Shown here: piece by piece, positions 1 through 8,285 of the stretch
Layout: each line of letters opens with the position of its first letter
How positions within the stretch are numbered: position 1 is the first letter of the stretch
Assembly (NCBI GenBank): GCA_049644265.1
Contig: JBARRO010000118.1
Span: 1 to 21,887, forward strand
From: JBARRO01 sp049644265
GTDB lineage: Bacteria > Bacteroidota > Ignavibacteria > UBA10030
Reading direction: 5' to 3'
Length of the DNA: 21,887 nt
The notes under the pieces: model-generated
What the model was told of the DNA's origin: nothing
Database searches by the model: none
What the model saw: the letters and a program-made list of their open reading frames with translations, nothing else
Program-made: the position numbers and the translations under genes

Positions 1-1
1 G

Positions 2-637
2 CTTTCACAGTGCTTCCGGGGGAATGCACGCAACCCGGTCTTTGTCGCACTCAGGGCAACAATCGAGCAGTTCCAGATTCCCATCGACCTGTTTCAGAGC
101 CTTCTGCAGGCATTTCGGTCGGATGTGCTCCGCAATCGCTACGAGTCGTTTGAAGACGTGCTGGCCTATTGCAGCCACTCAGCCAACCCGATTGGGCGAC
201 TGGTGCTGTTGTTATTCAATGAACGCAGGGAGAGCCTTTTCTCTTTTTCTGACCGGATTTGCACGGCATTGCAGCTTGCCAACTTCTGGCAGGATATTTC
301 CATTGACCTTGAAAGAGATCGGGTGTACATTCCAAAGGAGGACCTGCAGCGGTTCGGCTATTCTGAGAAGGACCTGTTTCAACGAACCTGCACGCGGGAA
401 TTCCGGCATCTTCTCAAGTTCGAAGTCGACCGCACCGAAAAGCTTTTTCACGACGGTGAGCCCCTCCTCCGGCAGGTGGGAAAAAACCTTTCCTTCGAAC
501 TACGGCTCACCTGGAACGGGGGGATGCGAATCCTGAGAAAAATACGGTCTCAGGAATACGACGTGTTTCGTACGAGGCCGACCCTTTCCAAGTTCGACAA
601 GGCGGCTCTTTTCGTCGGGTCATTGTTCAGATCTTAA
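2..637 (+). CDS. hpnC: Hydroxysqualene synthase HpnC (5' end outside window)
   Basis: Squalene/phytoene synthase family member. In the HpnCDE route HpnC turns presqualene diphosphate into hydroxysqualene. The open frame runs in from the window edge with no start, so the N-terminal part, including the first aspartate-rich motif, is missing. What remains is diagnostic: a YCSHSANPIGRL block, then the second prenyl-diphosphate-binding motif in the form QLANFWQDISIDLERDRVYI, followed by PKEDLQRFGYSE. The FWQD version of this motif separates HpnC from HpnD, which has LRDLKTD. The stop lies 6 bases before the hpnD start, so the genes are almost certainly cotranscribed. The GTG inside the frame at 125 is an internal codon, not the start. 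The family call is secure; the exact enzyme step rests on the hpnCDE context. Confidence 0.9.
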   Translation, partial: LSQCFRGNARNPVFVALRATIEQFQIPIDLFQSLLQAFRSDVLRNRYESFEDVLAYCSHSANPIGRLVLLLFNERRESLFSFSDRICTALQLANFWQDISIDLERDRVYIPKEDLQRFGYSEKDLFQRTCTREFRHLLKFEVDRTEKLFHDGEPLLRQVGKNLSFELRLTWNGGMRILRKIRSQEYDVFRTRPTLSKFDKAALFVGSLFRS

Positions 638-643
638 GGTTCC

Positions 644-1528
644 ATGCAAACAGCGACAACGATCATACCGGATTTCACGCACAACAGGCAGAGCAATTTC
701 TATTACTCATTTCTGATATTGCCGAAGCCGAAGCGCGAAGCCATTGAGACCATCTACGCCTTCTGCCGTTACACTGACGACATTGTAGATGAGGGAGTGG
801 ACGTCCGGGAAAAGTATGCCCGGTTGCGAACCTGGACCAACGAGCTGCAGCTCTCGCTGACCGGCGAGTCACGATATCCCATCCTCAACAAACTCAGCAC
901 GATCATCCGGAAGTTCAACATCCCCCTCCATCACTTCTATGACCTCATTAAAGGCATGGAAATGGATCTGACGAAACAGCGATACACGACATTCGACGAG
1001 CTTCGGGAATATTGCTACCGGGCGGCTTCCACGGTGGGACTCATCTGTGCGGAAGTGTTCGGCTACACGAATGAGAATGCAAAGCAGTATGCGATCAATC
1101 TTGGTATCGCACTTCAGCTGACGAATATTCTCCGTGACCTCAAAACCGATGCGCGACGGGGCAGAATCTATTTGCCTTCAGAGGACATGGACCGTTTTGG
1201 ATACACGGAGACAGAATTGCTTGACTGTGTCTACAACGAGCGGTTTGTGGCGCTCATGAAATTCGAATGCAGCCGGGCACACGAATTCTTCCGCAAAGCC
1301 AAGGCCTGTCTCGCGGAAGAAGACAAGCCCCTGTTTTCCGCCGCAAGAACCATGGGAAATATTTACTACCTCCTTCTGCTTCGCATCGAACGGGCCCACT
1401 ACGATGTCTTTACGAAGCGCATTCGTCTTTCCTCCCCCCTTAAGCTTCTGGTCGCCATGGTCCTGCGTATTCGGAACAAATTTCCCCGAAATTTTCACCG
1501 CTACATCCGCACCGAACTCCCTGCCTGA
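644..1528 (+). CDS. hpnD: Presqualene diphosphate synthase HpnD
   Basis: 294 residues, the usual length for the family. Joins two farnesyl diphosphates head to head to give presqualene diphosphate, the first committed step to squalene in the HpnCDE pathway. Both substrate/Mg-binding aspartate-rich motifs are present: DDIVDE at residues 45-50 and NILRDLKTDARRGRIYLP at about 161-178, the latter followed by SEDMDRFGYTE as in trans-isoprenyl diphosphate synthases of the squalene/phytoene type. The ATG at 644 is preceded by an AAGG (636-639) that can act as a ribosome binding site. It follows hpnC by 6 bases, and its TGA directly abuts the ATG of hpnE, so translation is probably coupled. Phytoene synthase CrtB is a related alternative, but the HpnC and HpnE neighbours argue strongly for HpnD. 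Confidence 0.93.
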   Translation: MQTATTIIPDFTHNRQSNFYYSFLILPKPKREAIETIYAFCRYTDDIVDEGVDVREKYARLRTWTNELQLSLTGESRYPILNKLSTIIRKFNIPLHHFYDLIKGMEMDLTKQRYTTFDELREYCYRAASTVGLICAEVFGYTNENAKQYAINLGIALQLTNILRDLKTDARRGRIYLPSEDMDRFGYTETELLDCVYNERFVALMKFECSRAHEFFRKAKACLAEEDKPLFSAARTMGNIYYLLLLRIERAHYDVFTKRIRLSSPLKLLVAMVLRIRNKFPRNFHRYIRTELPA

Positions 1529-2935
1529 ATGACTTACGATGCTGTCATCGTTGGTGGCGGTCTCAGCGGACTGAGCGCCGCGGTCGAGCTTTCCTCCTAT
1601 GGTTTTAAAACGCTTCTCCTCGAACAACGCCAGCATCTCGGCGGGCGGACGAACTCGTTCGTCGATGAAGTTACGGGAGACGTGATCGACAACGGACAAC
1701 ATCTCATGATGGGATGCTACCGGGAGACCCGAAAGTACCTCCAGACTGTTGGTGCGGAGAATCTCATGTACCTCCAGCCCAGCCTGCATATTGATTTTCT
1801 TCGCCCCGGCGGAACGATTACTTCCTTGTCCTGTCCGACACTGCCTCCACCGCTTCACGTCCTTGCCGGACTGATGAAACTTGATTCGGTTCCATTTTCT
1901 CACCGGTTGAGTCTTCTGAACGTCGGCAAGGAGTTGCTGTGGACTTCACCGCGGAAGGAAGCCCGCCTCGAATCCATGACGGTCGACTCCTGGCTCACCC
2001 AACTCGGGCAGACGGAAGAGAACAAGAAGTACCTTTGGGACATACTTGCCATCGGGACGCTCAATGACAGCCCTCAATCTGTTTCCGCACTTCTGTTCTT
2101 CAGAGTACTCCGCGCAGCATTTCTTGGAGCGAGGGAGAATTCCTGCCTGTTGATCCCGAGGGTAGGATTGAGCGATTGTCTCGTCGAACCAGCCAGGGTA
2201 TTCCTTCGAGACCACGGTGGAGAGATTCGAACCGGTGCGGGCGTATACAAATTCAATCTTGCCGACGACCAGGTTGCCAGCGCCGAGCTTGTCAACGAGC
2301 AGGTTCACGCCCGAACGTATGTTCTTGCGGTCCCGCATCATGCAGCCCCCGCCCTCTTCGACGCCGACGCGTTGAACCGTCTGCACTTCCTGAAGGACGC
2401 CCACGCGTTCCAGTCTTCTCCTATTATCACCATCAATCTCTGGTTCGACAGACACGTGCTTCACGAACCATTTGTCGCGGTGCTGGATTCCCGCATCCAA
2501 TGGATCTTCAATCGGACGAAACTGTTGACTGCAGGTGATGAGAAAAAAGGCGAGAGCGCAACACAACACCTCGCCGTCGTTATCAGCGGCGCCAGCACAT
2601 ATGTTGAACTCGATAAATCGGCTCTTGTAACGCTTGCCCTGGAAGATCTTGCCCGGGTTCTGCCGGTGACCAGCAGAGCGGAGCTTCTGCATTCACTCGT
2701 TCTGAAGGAGAAGCGTGCAACGTTTTCCCCAAGACCGGGAGTTGAGAAATTACGCCCGGGAACGAAGACGCAGATTCAGAATCTGTTTCTTGCGGGTGAT
2801 TGGACTGCCACGGGACTTCCAGCTACTATTGAGGGGTCCGTGCAGAGTGGGCGGGCAGCAGCTGCAGAAGCGGCGAAATTCCTTTCACATCATTCCCTGC
2901 GGGTCGACATCGACAGTCATTCTCACGGAACCTGA
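1529..2935 (+). CDS. hpnE: Hydroxysqualene dehydroxylase HpnE (FAD)
   Basis: 468-residue flavoprotein of the amine oxidase/phytoene desaturase fold. HpnE reductively removes the hydroxyl of hydroxysqualene to give squalene. An N-terminal dinucleotide-binding motif VGGGLSGLSAA (residues 8-18) is followed by a LLLEQ acidic strand end and LGGRTNSF, the FAD pyrophosphate/flavin contact. Near the C-terminus AGDWTATGLPATIEGSVQSG (422-441) is the second FAD-binding segment of the family. The start codon touches the hpnD stop. The tail after AAAAEAAKF, about 16 residues rich in His and Ser (453-468), is not family-like and is encoded opposite the 3' end of priA. Squalene could feed hopanoid or sterol synthesis, but no squalene-hopene cyclase is in the window. 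Confidence 0.92.
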   Translation: MTYDAVIVGGGLSGLSAAVELSSYGFKTLLLEQRQHLGGRTNSFVDEVTGDVIDNGQHLMMGCYRETRKYLQTVGAENLMYLQPSLHIDFLRPGGTITSLSCPTLPPPLHVLAGLMKLDSVPFSHRLSLLNVGKELLWTSPRKEARLESMTVDSWLTQLGQTEENKKYLWDILAIGTLNDSPQSVSALLFFRVLRAAFLGARENSCLLIPRVGLSDCLVEPARVFLRDHGGEIRTGAGVYKFNLADDQVASAELVNEQVHARTYVLAVPHHAAPALFDADALNRLHFLKDAHAFQSSPIITINLWFDRHVLHEPFVAVLDSRIQWIFNRTKLLTAGDEKKGESATQHLAVVISGASTYVELDKSALVTLALEDLARVLPVTSRAELLHSLVLKEKRATFSPRPGVEKLRPGTKTQIQNLFLAGDWTATGLPATIEGSVQSGRAAAAEAAKFLSHHSLRVDIDSHSHGT

Positions 2936-5425
2936 TTTCCCGAGCGACGAATCGTATCGTTGAACCGCTCTCCCGAGCGCCGTGCGCAACTCCGACGCCG
3001 ACGGGTCTTTGCTCTTCAAGTCCTTGATAATCAAATGCTTCCGGAATTGGTTCCTGATTTTTGGGATTGCCGCATCAGCGGGGCCCAGGACTACGAACGA
3101 TTTCGTTTTGTCCTCCTGAAGCACGAACTCCATCATTTTCTTCGCGTGATGCTGCGCCTCGTTTTCCTTCTTTCCGGCAAACTCCAGAAGAACGATCCTT
3201 GAGAACGGAGGATAATCCAGTTCCCTCCGGTATTCAAGTTCCTCTTTGTAAAAACCCGCAAAATCGTGGGACACAACATGCTTCAGGCAATAGTGGTCCG
3301 GCTGAAGTGTCTGAATCACGACCTCTCCCGCCAGGGTGCTCCTGCCTGCACGCCCGGCCACCTGCGTGAGGAGTTGAAATGTATGTTCGGAAGCTCGAAA
3401 GTCGGGAAGGAGCATCTGCGTGTCTGCTGAGATCACACCGACCAACGTGACGCGCGGAAAATCGAGTCCCTTCGCCACCATTTGTGTCCCCAGAAGAATA
3501 TCTGCTTCTCCCTCGCCGAATTGCCGCAAAATTCTGTCGTGTGCGCCTTTCCGGCTCGTTGTATCCTTATCCATGCGCAGGACAACCGCATCCGGAAAGA
3601 GTTTTTCAAGTTCCTCGTGAACCTGTTGAGTGCCGAACGAGTAAAGACGGATTTCCTTGGATCCGCACTTCGGGCACGCGACCGGGAGTCGCCGCACAGA
3701 CCCGCAATAATGACAGCGCAGGTGTTTCTTGGTAGCGTGGTAGGTCAGCGGCACGTCACAGTTGTCGCATCGTTCGACGTAACCGCATTCGAAACATTCC
3801 ACAACATGGGAGAATCCTCTCCGATTCTGAAGGATGATGACGCCTTCCTTCTTCTTCAGTCGCTCCTCGATCTGATTGTGTAACAGGCGGGAGACAGACG
3901 ATTGGGGAAGATGTTTAGGAAACTCCGATTTCTTTTCAGTCACCTCGGCCTTGATTTCTTCGAACCGCCGACGCCGCTCGCTCGCCATGTCGACAACTTC
4001 GATCGTCGGCATCCGTGCGTTATCGACACGCTCGGGAAGCTCGAGAAGGCGGTACTTTCCGCTGATCGCATTGTAATAGCTTTCCGCGGAAGGCGTAGCC
4101 GACCCCAGCACCACGACCGCATTGGTCTGGGCGGCCCGGACAATCGCGACGTCGCGGGCATTGTAGCGTGGGATTGCATCGTATTGTTTGTACGAGCCTT
4201 CATGCTCTTCATCAACAACGATCAGTCCTACGTGTTTGAGCGGTGCAAAGATTGCCGATCGTGGCCCGATGACGATCTTCACCCTTCCTTCATGCGCAAG
4301 CCGCCAGGCGTCATACCGCTCGCCCGCAGACATTTGACTGTGCATGACGGTAACGTCGGAAGAAAAATGCGCCTTGAAGCGCCGGACGGTCTGCGGTGTG
4401 AGCGAAATTTCCGGAACAAGAACGATGGCCGTTTGTCCAAGCTTCAGAATATTCCGGATTGCTTCGATGTAGACCTGGGTTTTTCCGCTTCCTGTGACAC
4501 CGTGGAGAAGAAAGGTTTCGTAACGTCGCTGTTCCACGGCCTTCGTAATCTCTGCCAGCGCTGCTTCCTGACTGGCGTTCAATGTGATATCCGGAACAGA
4601 CTCGGGATAGTCATCGTCGGGCGCACGAACAACTTCACGTTCGCCAACACTCACGAACCCTTTCTTTGCCAGGGTTGTGAGGGATGAAGAGGAGGCTCCG
4701 GTCTTCTTGAGAAATGCATTGAATGATGCGGGAGTTCCAGCTTCGAGAATATTCTGAAGCTCTTGAAGGAGCGTGTACTGACGCAGGGTAACGGTCTTGT
4801 GTCCGTTGTTTTCCGCAAGGACGTTCGACGCCAGTTCTGTCAACCCAAGAACTTTTTCTCTTTTGGTTTTTGTTTTTGGCTGCTGAACCTCCTCCTCCAC
4901 CGTAATCCATCCGCGCTGTTCCATTGCGAGGAGTGTTCCATGAATGCTCCGCGCACCGGTTTTCTTCTGCAGCTGAACAACCGTCGCCGCCCCCTCCTTC
5001 CCAAGAATCTGGAGAATTGCATGTTGCTTTGGCGCGCGCGTCTTAACCTCAGTGAGTGCAACCTCCGCATCAATCGAACGCAGCCTGACAATCTTCTTCG
5101 ATTCGCGGGTTATTCCCTGCGGTGTGGCTGCCTTCAGCACTTCTCCCCAGGAAGCAAAATAGTAGTCCGATATCCACTGTGTCAGCTTGAGCACCTCGGC
5201 CGAGAATGATGGGGTTGGGTCGAGTACATCCCGCAGTGGTTTCAACCCGGGAACCCGGGTCGAAGCCGGAAAACCGACGATCACTCCGGTCAGGACTTTT
5301 CTTCCAAACGAGACGAGAACCCGCGATCCGAGCTTAGCCCGGGATTGCAGGTCGGGAGGGACGATGTAGGTGAAGGTCTTCCGGAGGGGGACAGGAAGAG
5401 CAATGTCGGCGAGGAATTGGCTCAT
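2885..5425 (-). CDS. priA: Primosomal protein N' / replication restart helicase PriA
   Basis: 846 residues. Recognises stalled forks and D-loops and reloads the replisome; a 3'-to-5' superfamily 2 helicase. Order of domains: 3'-DNA-binding domain (about 1-110), winged-helix region (about 120-270), helicase lobe 1 with Walker A GVTGSGKT at 309-316 and Walker B DEEH at 405-408, a zinc module, helicase lobe 2 with QVAGRAGR at about 688-695, and the C-terminal domain ending VDVDPQGMM, the typical family end. Eight zinc-binding cysteines sit at 544, 547, 553, 556, 571, 574, 584 and 587. A charged stretch around 480-510 (RRRRFEE to KHLPQSS) looks like an insertion before lobe 2. No Shine-Dalgarno is visible before the ATG at 5425. 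Last gene of a probable waaA-larC-priA run. Confidence 0.96.
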   Translation of the reverse strand: MSQFLADIALPVPLRKTFTYIVPPDLQSRAKLGSRVLVSFGRKVLTGVIVGFPASTRVPGLKPLRDVLDPTPSFSAEVLKLTQWISDYYFASWGEVLKAATPQGITRESKKIVRLRSIDAEVALTEVKTRAPKQHAILQILGKEGAATVVQLQKKTGARSIHGTLLAMEQRGWITVEEEVQQPKTKTKREKVLGLTELASNVLAENNGHKTVTLRQYTLLQELQNILEAGTPASFNAFLKKTGASSSSLTTLAKKGFVSVGEREVVRAPDDDYPESVPDITLNASQEAALAEITKAVEQRRYETFLLHGVTGSGKTQVYIEAIRNILKLGQTAIVLVPEISLTPQTVRRFKAHFSSDVTVMHSQMSAGERYDAWRLAHEGRVKIVIGPRSAIFAPLKHVGLIVVDEEHEGSYKQYDAIPRYNARDVAIVRAAQTNAVVVLGSATPSAESYYNAISGKYRLLELPERVDNARMPTIEVVDMASERRRRFEEIKAEVTEKKSEFPKHLPQSSVSRLLHNQIEERLKKKEGVIILQNRRGFSHVVECFECGYVERCDNCDVPLTYHATKKHLRCHYCGSVRRLPVACPKCGSKEIRLYSFGTQQVHEELEKLFPDAVVLRMDKDTTSRKGAHDRILRQFGEGEADILLGTQMVAKGLDFPRVTLVGVISADTQMLLPDFRASEHTFQLLTQVAGRAGRSTLAGEVVIQTLQPDHYCLKHVVSHDFAGFYKEELEYRRELDYPPFSRIVLLEFAGKKENEAQHHAKKMMEFVLQEDKTKSFVVLGPADAAIPKIRNQFRKHLIIKDLKSKDPSASELRTALGRAVQRYDSSLGKSGSVRMTVDVDPQGMM

Positions 5426-5519
5426 TGATTGATCGGATCATCGGTTCATTGAGAGAATTTGTTTCAGCTGGATTCAATGAGATGACGAATCAATGAACCA
5501 ATAAACTCTTTTCGTCTTT
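5426..5519. repeat. Repeat-rich priA-larC spacer with inverted repeat
   Basis: Non-coding spacer built from recurring TCATTGA/CAATGA, GATCGG and GGATCATC words. A perfect 10-base inverted repeat GGTTCATTGA (5443-5452) and TCAATGAACC (5490-5499) could form a hairpin with a 37-base loop. Similar words recur in the larC-waaA spacer (6684-6794). Not a clear terminator, since there is no T-run. Function unknown. Confidence 0.5.
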
Positions 5520-6683
5520 CTACTCCAACTCCTTCTGCAAAATTCCATAAACATCCTTCAACGGCAGATTCTTTTCCTCTGCCAGTCTTTTACACTCCTC
5601 GAACTCAGGTGCCAGGGTTTCCTTCCCATCCCGAATAATCACTTTCACTTTAACAAGCCCGAGGGACGAATTGATTTCTTTGACCGAACGGGGAATCTTT
5701 TTGCGTTCGACAGGCTGAATCCGTACACCGAGGGTCGAGGTTTCCCGAAAGATCACTGCCAGGATACGATCAAGCTTTGAGCGTTCCACGAGCGTTGAGA
5801 GAAGGATGCCTGGACGCCCTTTTTTCATAAGGATGGGGATCAGAAACGCATCGTGCGCTCCCGCCGCAAGAAGCTGTTCGACGACGTACGGATGGATTTC
5901 GGGATTCATGTCGTCAATATTCGTCTCCACGCTGACGACCTCATCGTTCTCGTATCGTGGCAAGAGTTCTCCAACCATCACGCGGAGGAGGTTGGGGACC
6001 TGGGCAAGTTCGGTTGTCCCCGCCCCATAGCCGATCGATTGAACGGTAACCTGTTCCGAGGAGAGCACACCGCGGGAAAGCGCCTTGATGATCGCAGCTC
6101 CGGTTGGCGTTGTGAGTTCCGCTTCAATATCTGTCAATACAGTAGGATAACCCTTCAGGATCTCCATGGTTGCCGGGGTCGGCGTGGGCATAAGTCCGTG
6201 CCGGGTCTTGACGAATCCGCCGCGGCCAACGCGAATCGGAGAGGAATAGACTGCATCGATCGAGAACTTCTCAAGACACACCGCGGCGCCGACGATGTCC
6301 ACCAGTGAATCAAGCGCCCCCACTTCGTGGAAGTGAATCTTGTCAATGGTCGAATTGTGAACATGTGCTTCTGCGACACCGACTTCGTGGAAGATTTTCT
6401 TTGCAGTTTCTTTGACCTTTGTGCTCAGGGCGCTTGCGTCGATGATCCCATAGATATCCTTGAGGTGCCGGTGGTACTTGGGTTCCTCTGAAATGATCAC
6501 GTCAACTTTCGTTGCCGTCATGCCGCTTCGTTCAATGTGCCTGGCCGCCAGCTCGAATCCGGAAACGTTCAGTTTCTTCAACTCAGCCGAAAGATCATCA
6601 ATCCGAATCCCAGCGCTGACAAATGCGCCGAGCGTCATATCGCCGCTGATGCCGGAGATTGTATCGAAGTAGGCGATTTTCAA
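5520..6683 (-). CDS. larC: Nickel-pincer cofactor cyclometallase LarC
   Basis: 387 residues from the chosen TTG start. LarC (DUF111 family) inserts nickel, CTP-dependently, into the pyridinium dithiocarboxylate nucleotide to finish the pincer cofactor of lactate racemase and relatives. Family signatures are KIAYFDTISGISGDMTLGA at the very N-terminus, HRHLKDIYGII (71-81), IHFHEVGALDS (116-126) and, later, NIDDMNPEIHPYVVEQLLAAG. The frame stays open another 33 codons to an ATG at 6782, but that extension is low in family character and lies in a repeat-rich spacer, so TTG at 6683 is preferred; no Shine-Dalgarno supports either start. The gene is continuous, unlike the frameshifted larC1/larC2 of Lactiplantibacillus. 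LarB, LarE and a LarA-type racemase are not in the window. Confidence 0.9.
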   Translation of the reverse strand: MKIAYFDTISGISGDMTLGAFVSAGIRIDDLSAELKKLNVSGFELAARHIERSGMTATKVDVIISEEPKYHRHLKDIYGIIDASALSTKVKETAKKIFHEVGVAEAHVHNSTIDKIHFHEVGALDSLVDIVGAAVCLEKFSIDAVYSSPIRVGRGGFVKTRHGLMPTPTPATMEILKGYPTVLTDIEAELTTPTGAAIIKALSRGVLSSEQVTVQSIGYGAGTTELAQVPNLLRVMVGELLPRYENDEVVSVETNIDDMNPEIHPYVVEQLLAAGAHDAFLIPILMKKGRPGILLSTLVERSKLDRILAVIFRETSTLGVRIQPVERKKIPRSVKEINSSLGLVKVKVIIRDGKETLAPEFEECKRLAEEKNLPLKDVYGILQKELE

Positions 6684-6794
6684 TTGGAGTAATGAAGTAG
6701 ATGAGTAGTGGAGTCTATGAGTCTGTGAGGAAATGATCCAATGAACGGACGAACAAATGAGTCGATGCTCCAATGGCTTCAATCTATTATCTCT
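6684..6794. repeat. Repeat-rich larC-waaA spacer
   Basis: Low-complexity spacer with many ATGAGT/AATGA words. The near-identical units GTCTATGAG (6713-6721) and GTCTGTGAG (6721-6729) lie 8 bases apart, and AATGATCCAATGAACGGA (near 6733) resembles words in the priA-larC spacer. The larC frame happens to stay open here. No promoter or terminator was recognised. Confidence 0.45.
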
Positions 6795-8078
6795 TCAATC
6801 CTTCAAAACTTTCTCCAGATGTTCCATAAACCGTTCTGTCGCTCCGATGTTTTCCTTCACGAGACGAAGCGCTTCGGCGCCTGCCTTGAGGCGTGCATCC
6901 TTGTCATTGAGAAGGGTGCGCAGGGTTTTGTAGCATTCCTGCTGGTTGTTCACGACAAATCCGCCGCCCCGACGAGCCAGTTCCATGGCTTCCTGCGAGT
7001 TTTCGTGCTTTGGACCGTAGAGAACCGGAATTCCGTACGCAGCCGGCTCCAGAACGTTGTGAACCCCCTGCTTGAAACTTCCCCCCACATACGCAACGTC
7101 TGCGTACTGATAGAGGGCGGTCAGAATTCCGATGCTGTCGACGATGATCACACGCTCATTGGAATAGTCGTTCAGGTCTGAAAATCGAATGGACGCCGGT
7201 TTGAACCTCAGCGCAATCTCAATATGTTCAAGCGCATCCAGTGTCGGCTCATGGGGAACGAGAATCATCAGCACATTGGGGTCATTCTGGACGATCTTCC
7301 TGAACGGTGCGATCAGGATTTCCTCATCCTCCATCCAACTGCTCCCGACAACGAAGACTTTCTTCTTTCCAATGACGTGACCGGGAATAAGATGCTTCGT
7401 CTTTGCTTCTTCGCTCCGTTGCCACACCTGGTCGTAGCGGGTTTCGCCCACAACCTCAATGACCGGATGCGTCAGCCGAAAGGACCTGAATGCTTCCGCG
7501 TCTGCATTCGAAACCGTCAGAATATATGTCAGGTCTTCGTACACCGAATGATGAAAGCTCCTGACGATCGGATAGAGCCTCGCCGAGGTGCTTCTCATGG
7601 TTGCGTTCGCGATCAGCGTCGGCACACCGCGTTTATGAAGCTCCCAGAGATGATTCGGCCAAATGTCATACCGGACCATCACCGCAACCGTCGGCCGGAT
7701 GAGGTCGAGGAACCGGCGGGCATTCGATGCCGAGTCGAGCGGGATATACGTGATGATATCAGCCAGCTTGTAGTTTTTTGAGTGGTCGTATCCCGACGGG
7801 GAGAAGAAACTGACGATAATGGCGATGTTTTTGTACTTTTTCCTGAGGGCCGCGATGATCGGCTTCGCCTGCTCGAATTCTCCCATGGAAGAGGAGTGGA
7901 ACCAGATTCGTCGGGAGGAACGCAAGGAGCCGACAGCCCGCTCGAGATCTTCAAAGAGATTCTTTCTTCCTTCGAGCCCGCGGCGGATTTTCCTGCTTCC
8001 GAGGGCGCCGATCCGAATCAGAATCCAAAAGAGGGGGACAAAGACAATGCGGTAAAAGGAAACCCACACAGAGCGCAT
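6795..8078 (-). CDS. waaA: 3-deoxy-D-manno-octulosonic acid (KDO) transferase WaaA/KdtA
   Basis: 427 residues from ATG 8078, matching the family (about 425). GT-30 glycosyltransferase that adds KDO from CMP-KDO to the lipid A precursor at the inner face of the cytoplasmic membrane. The start MRSVWVSFYRIVFVPLFWIL is the usual N-terminal membrane anchor. HSSSMGEFEQAKP (61-73) holds the catalytic Glu67. RYDIWPN (136-142) and GGSFKQGVHNVLEPA (332-346) are further conserved blocks. The frame is open for 100 more codons upstream, into the cax gene, but that part looks non-coding. First gene of a same-strand run with larC and priA, probably cotranscribed despite spacers of about 100 bases. Its presence implies an LPS-bearing outer membrane. 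Confidence 0.94.
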   Translation of the reverse strand: MRSVWVSFYRIVFVPLFWILIRIGALGSRKIRRGLEGRKNLFEDLERAVGSLRSSRRIWFHSSSMGEFEQAKPIIAALRKKYKNIAIIVSFFSPSGYDHSKNYKLADIITYIPLDSASNARRFLDLIRPTVAVMVRYDIWPNHLWELHKRGVPTLIANATMRSTSARLYPIVRSFHHSVYEDLTYILTVSNADAEAFRSFRLTHPVIEVVGETRYDQVWQRSEEAKTKHLIPGHVIGKKKVFVVGSSWMEDEEILIAPFRKIVQNDPNVLMILVPHEPTLDALEHIEIALRFKPASIRFSDLNDYSNERVIIVDSIGILTALYQYADVAYVGGSFKQGVHNVLEPAAYGIPVLYGPKHENSQEAMELARRGGGFVVNNQQECYKTLRTLLNDKDARLKAGAEALRLVKENIGATERFMEHLEKVLKD

Positions 8079-8285
8079 GGATGCTTTGGTCTTCAGTGCG
8101 GATGGGGTTCGAATCCGGTTTGTGTACGGCTCGCAAGGTGGATACGCGCCGTGCGGTACATTCAATGTCAGGTATCGCAAGTATGGTAGAGAAACTTTGA
8201 CGGAAATGCAAGATCGTGGTTCGAGCGCGTCGTTGATTCTGGACCTCCATTTGAGTAACTTTTTTCCGTCCAACAATCGTACCGA
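8079..8285. other. Divergent waaA / cax intergenic region
   Basis: About 207 bases between two divergent starts, the largest gap in the window. The right end holds a convincing promoter for the antiporter gene (8234-8264). I see no clear waaA promoter on the minus strand. Frames stay open across it on both strands, but neither translation resembles a protein family. A GGTTCGAATCC word at 8106-8116 mimics a tRNA T-loop without a matching stem. Confidence 0.5.
8234..8264 (+). promoter_or_regulatory. Bacteroidota-type promoter for the cax gene
   Basis: TTG at 8234-8236, a 20-base spacer, then TAACTTTT at 8257-8264, one mismatch from the Bacteroidota -7 consensus TAnnTTTG. Expected transcription start is near 8270, giving a leader of about 15 bases before ATG 8286. 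Spacing and position fit well; no experimental support. Confidence 0.5.

Noticed and set aside
1178..2692. Two long open frames on the minus strand (about 240-250 codons each)
   Set aside because: They lie opposite hpnD and hpnE, whose family motifs are unambiguous; the translations have no recognisable motifs.
3902..4687. 261-codon open frame on the plus strand
   Set aside because: Antisense to the helicase core of priA; shadow of the real gene.
8106..8116. GGTTCGAATCC, a tRNA T-loop-like word upstream of waaA
   Set aside because: Only the two inner base pairs of a T-stem can form (G51/G63 clashes), and no acceptor stem, anticodon arm or CCA fits on either strand.
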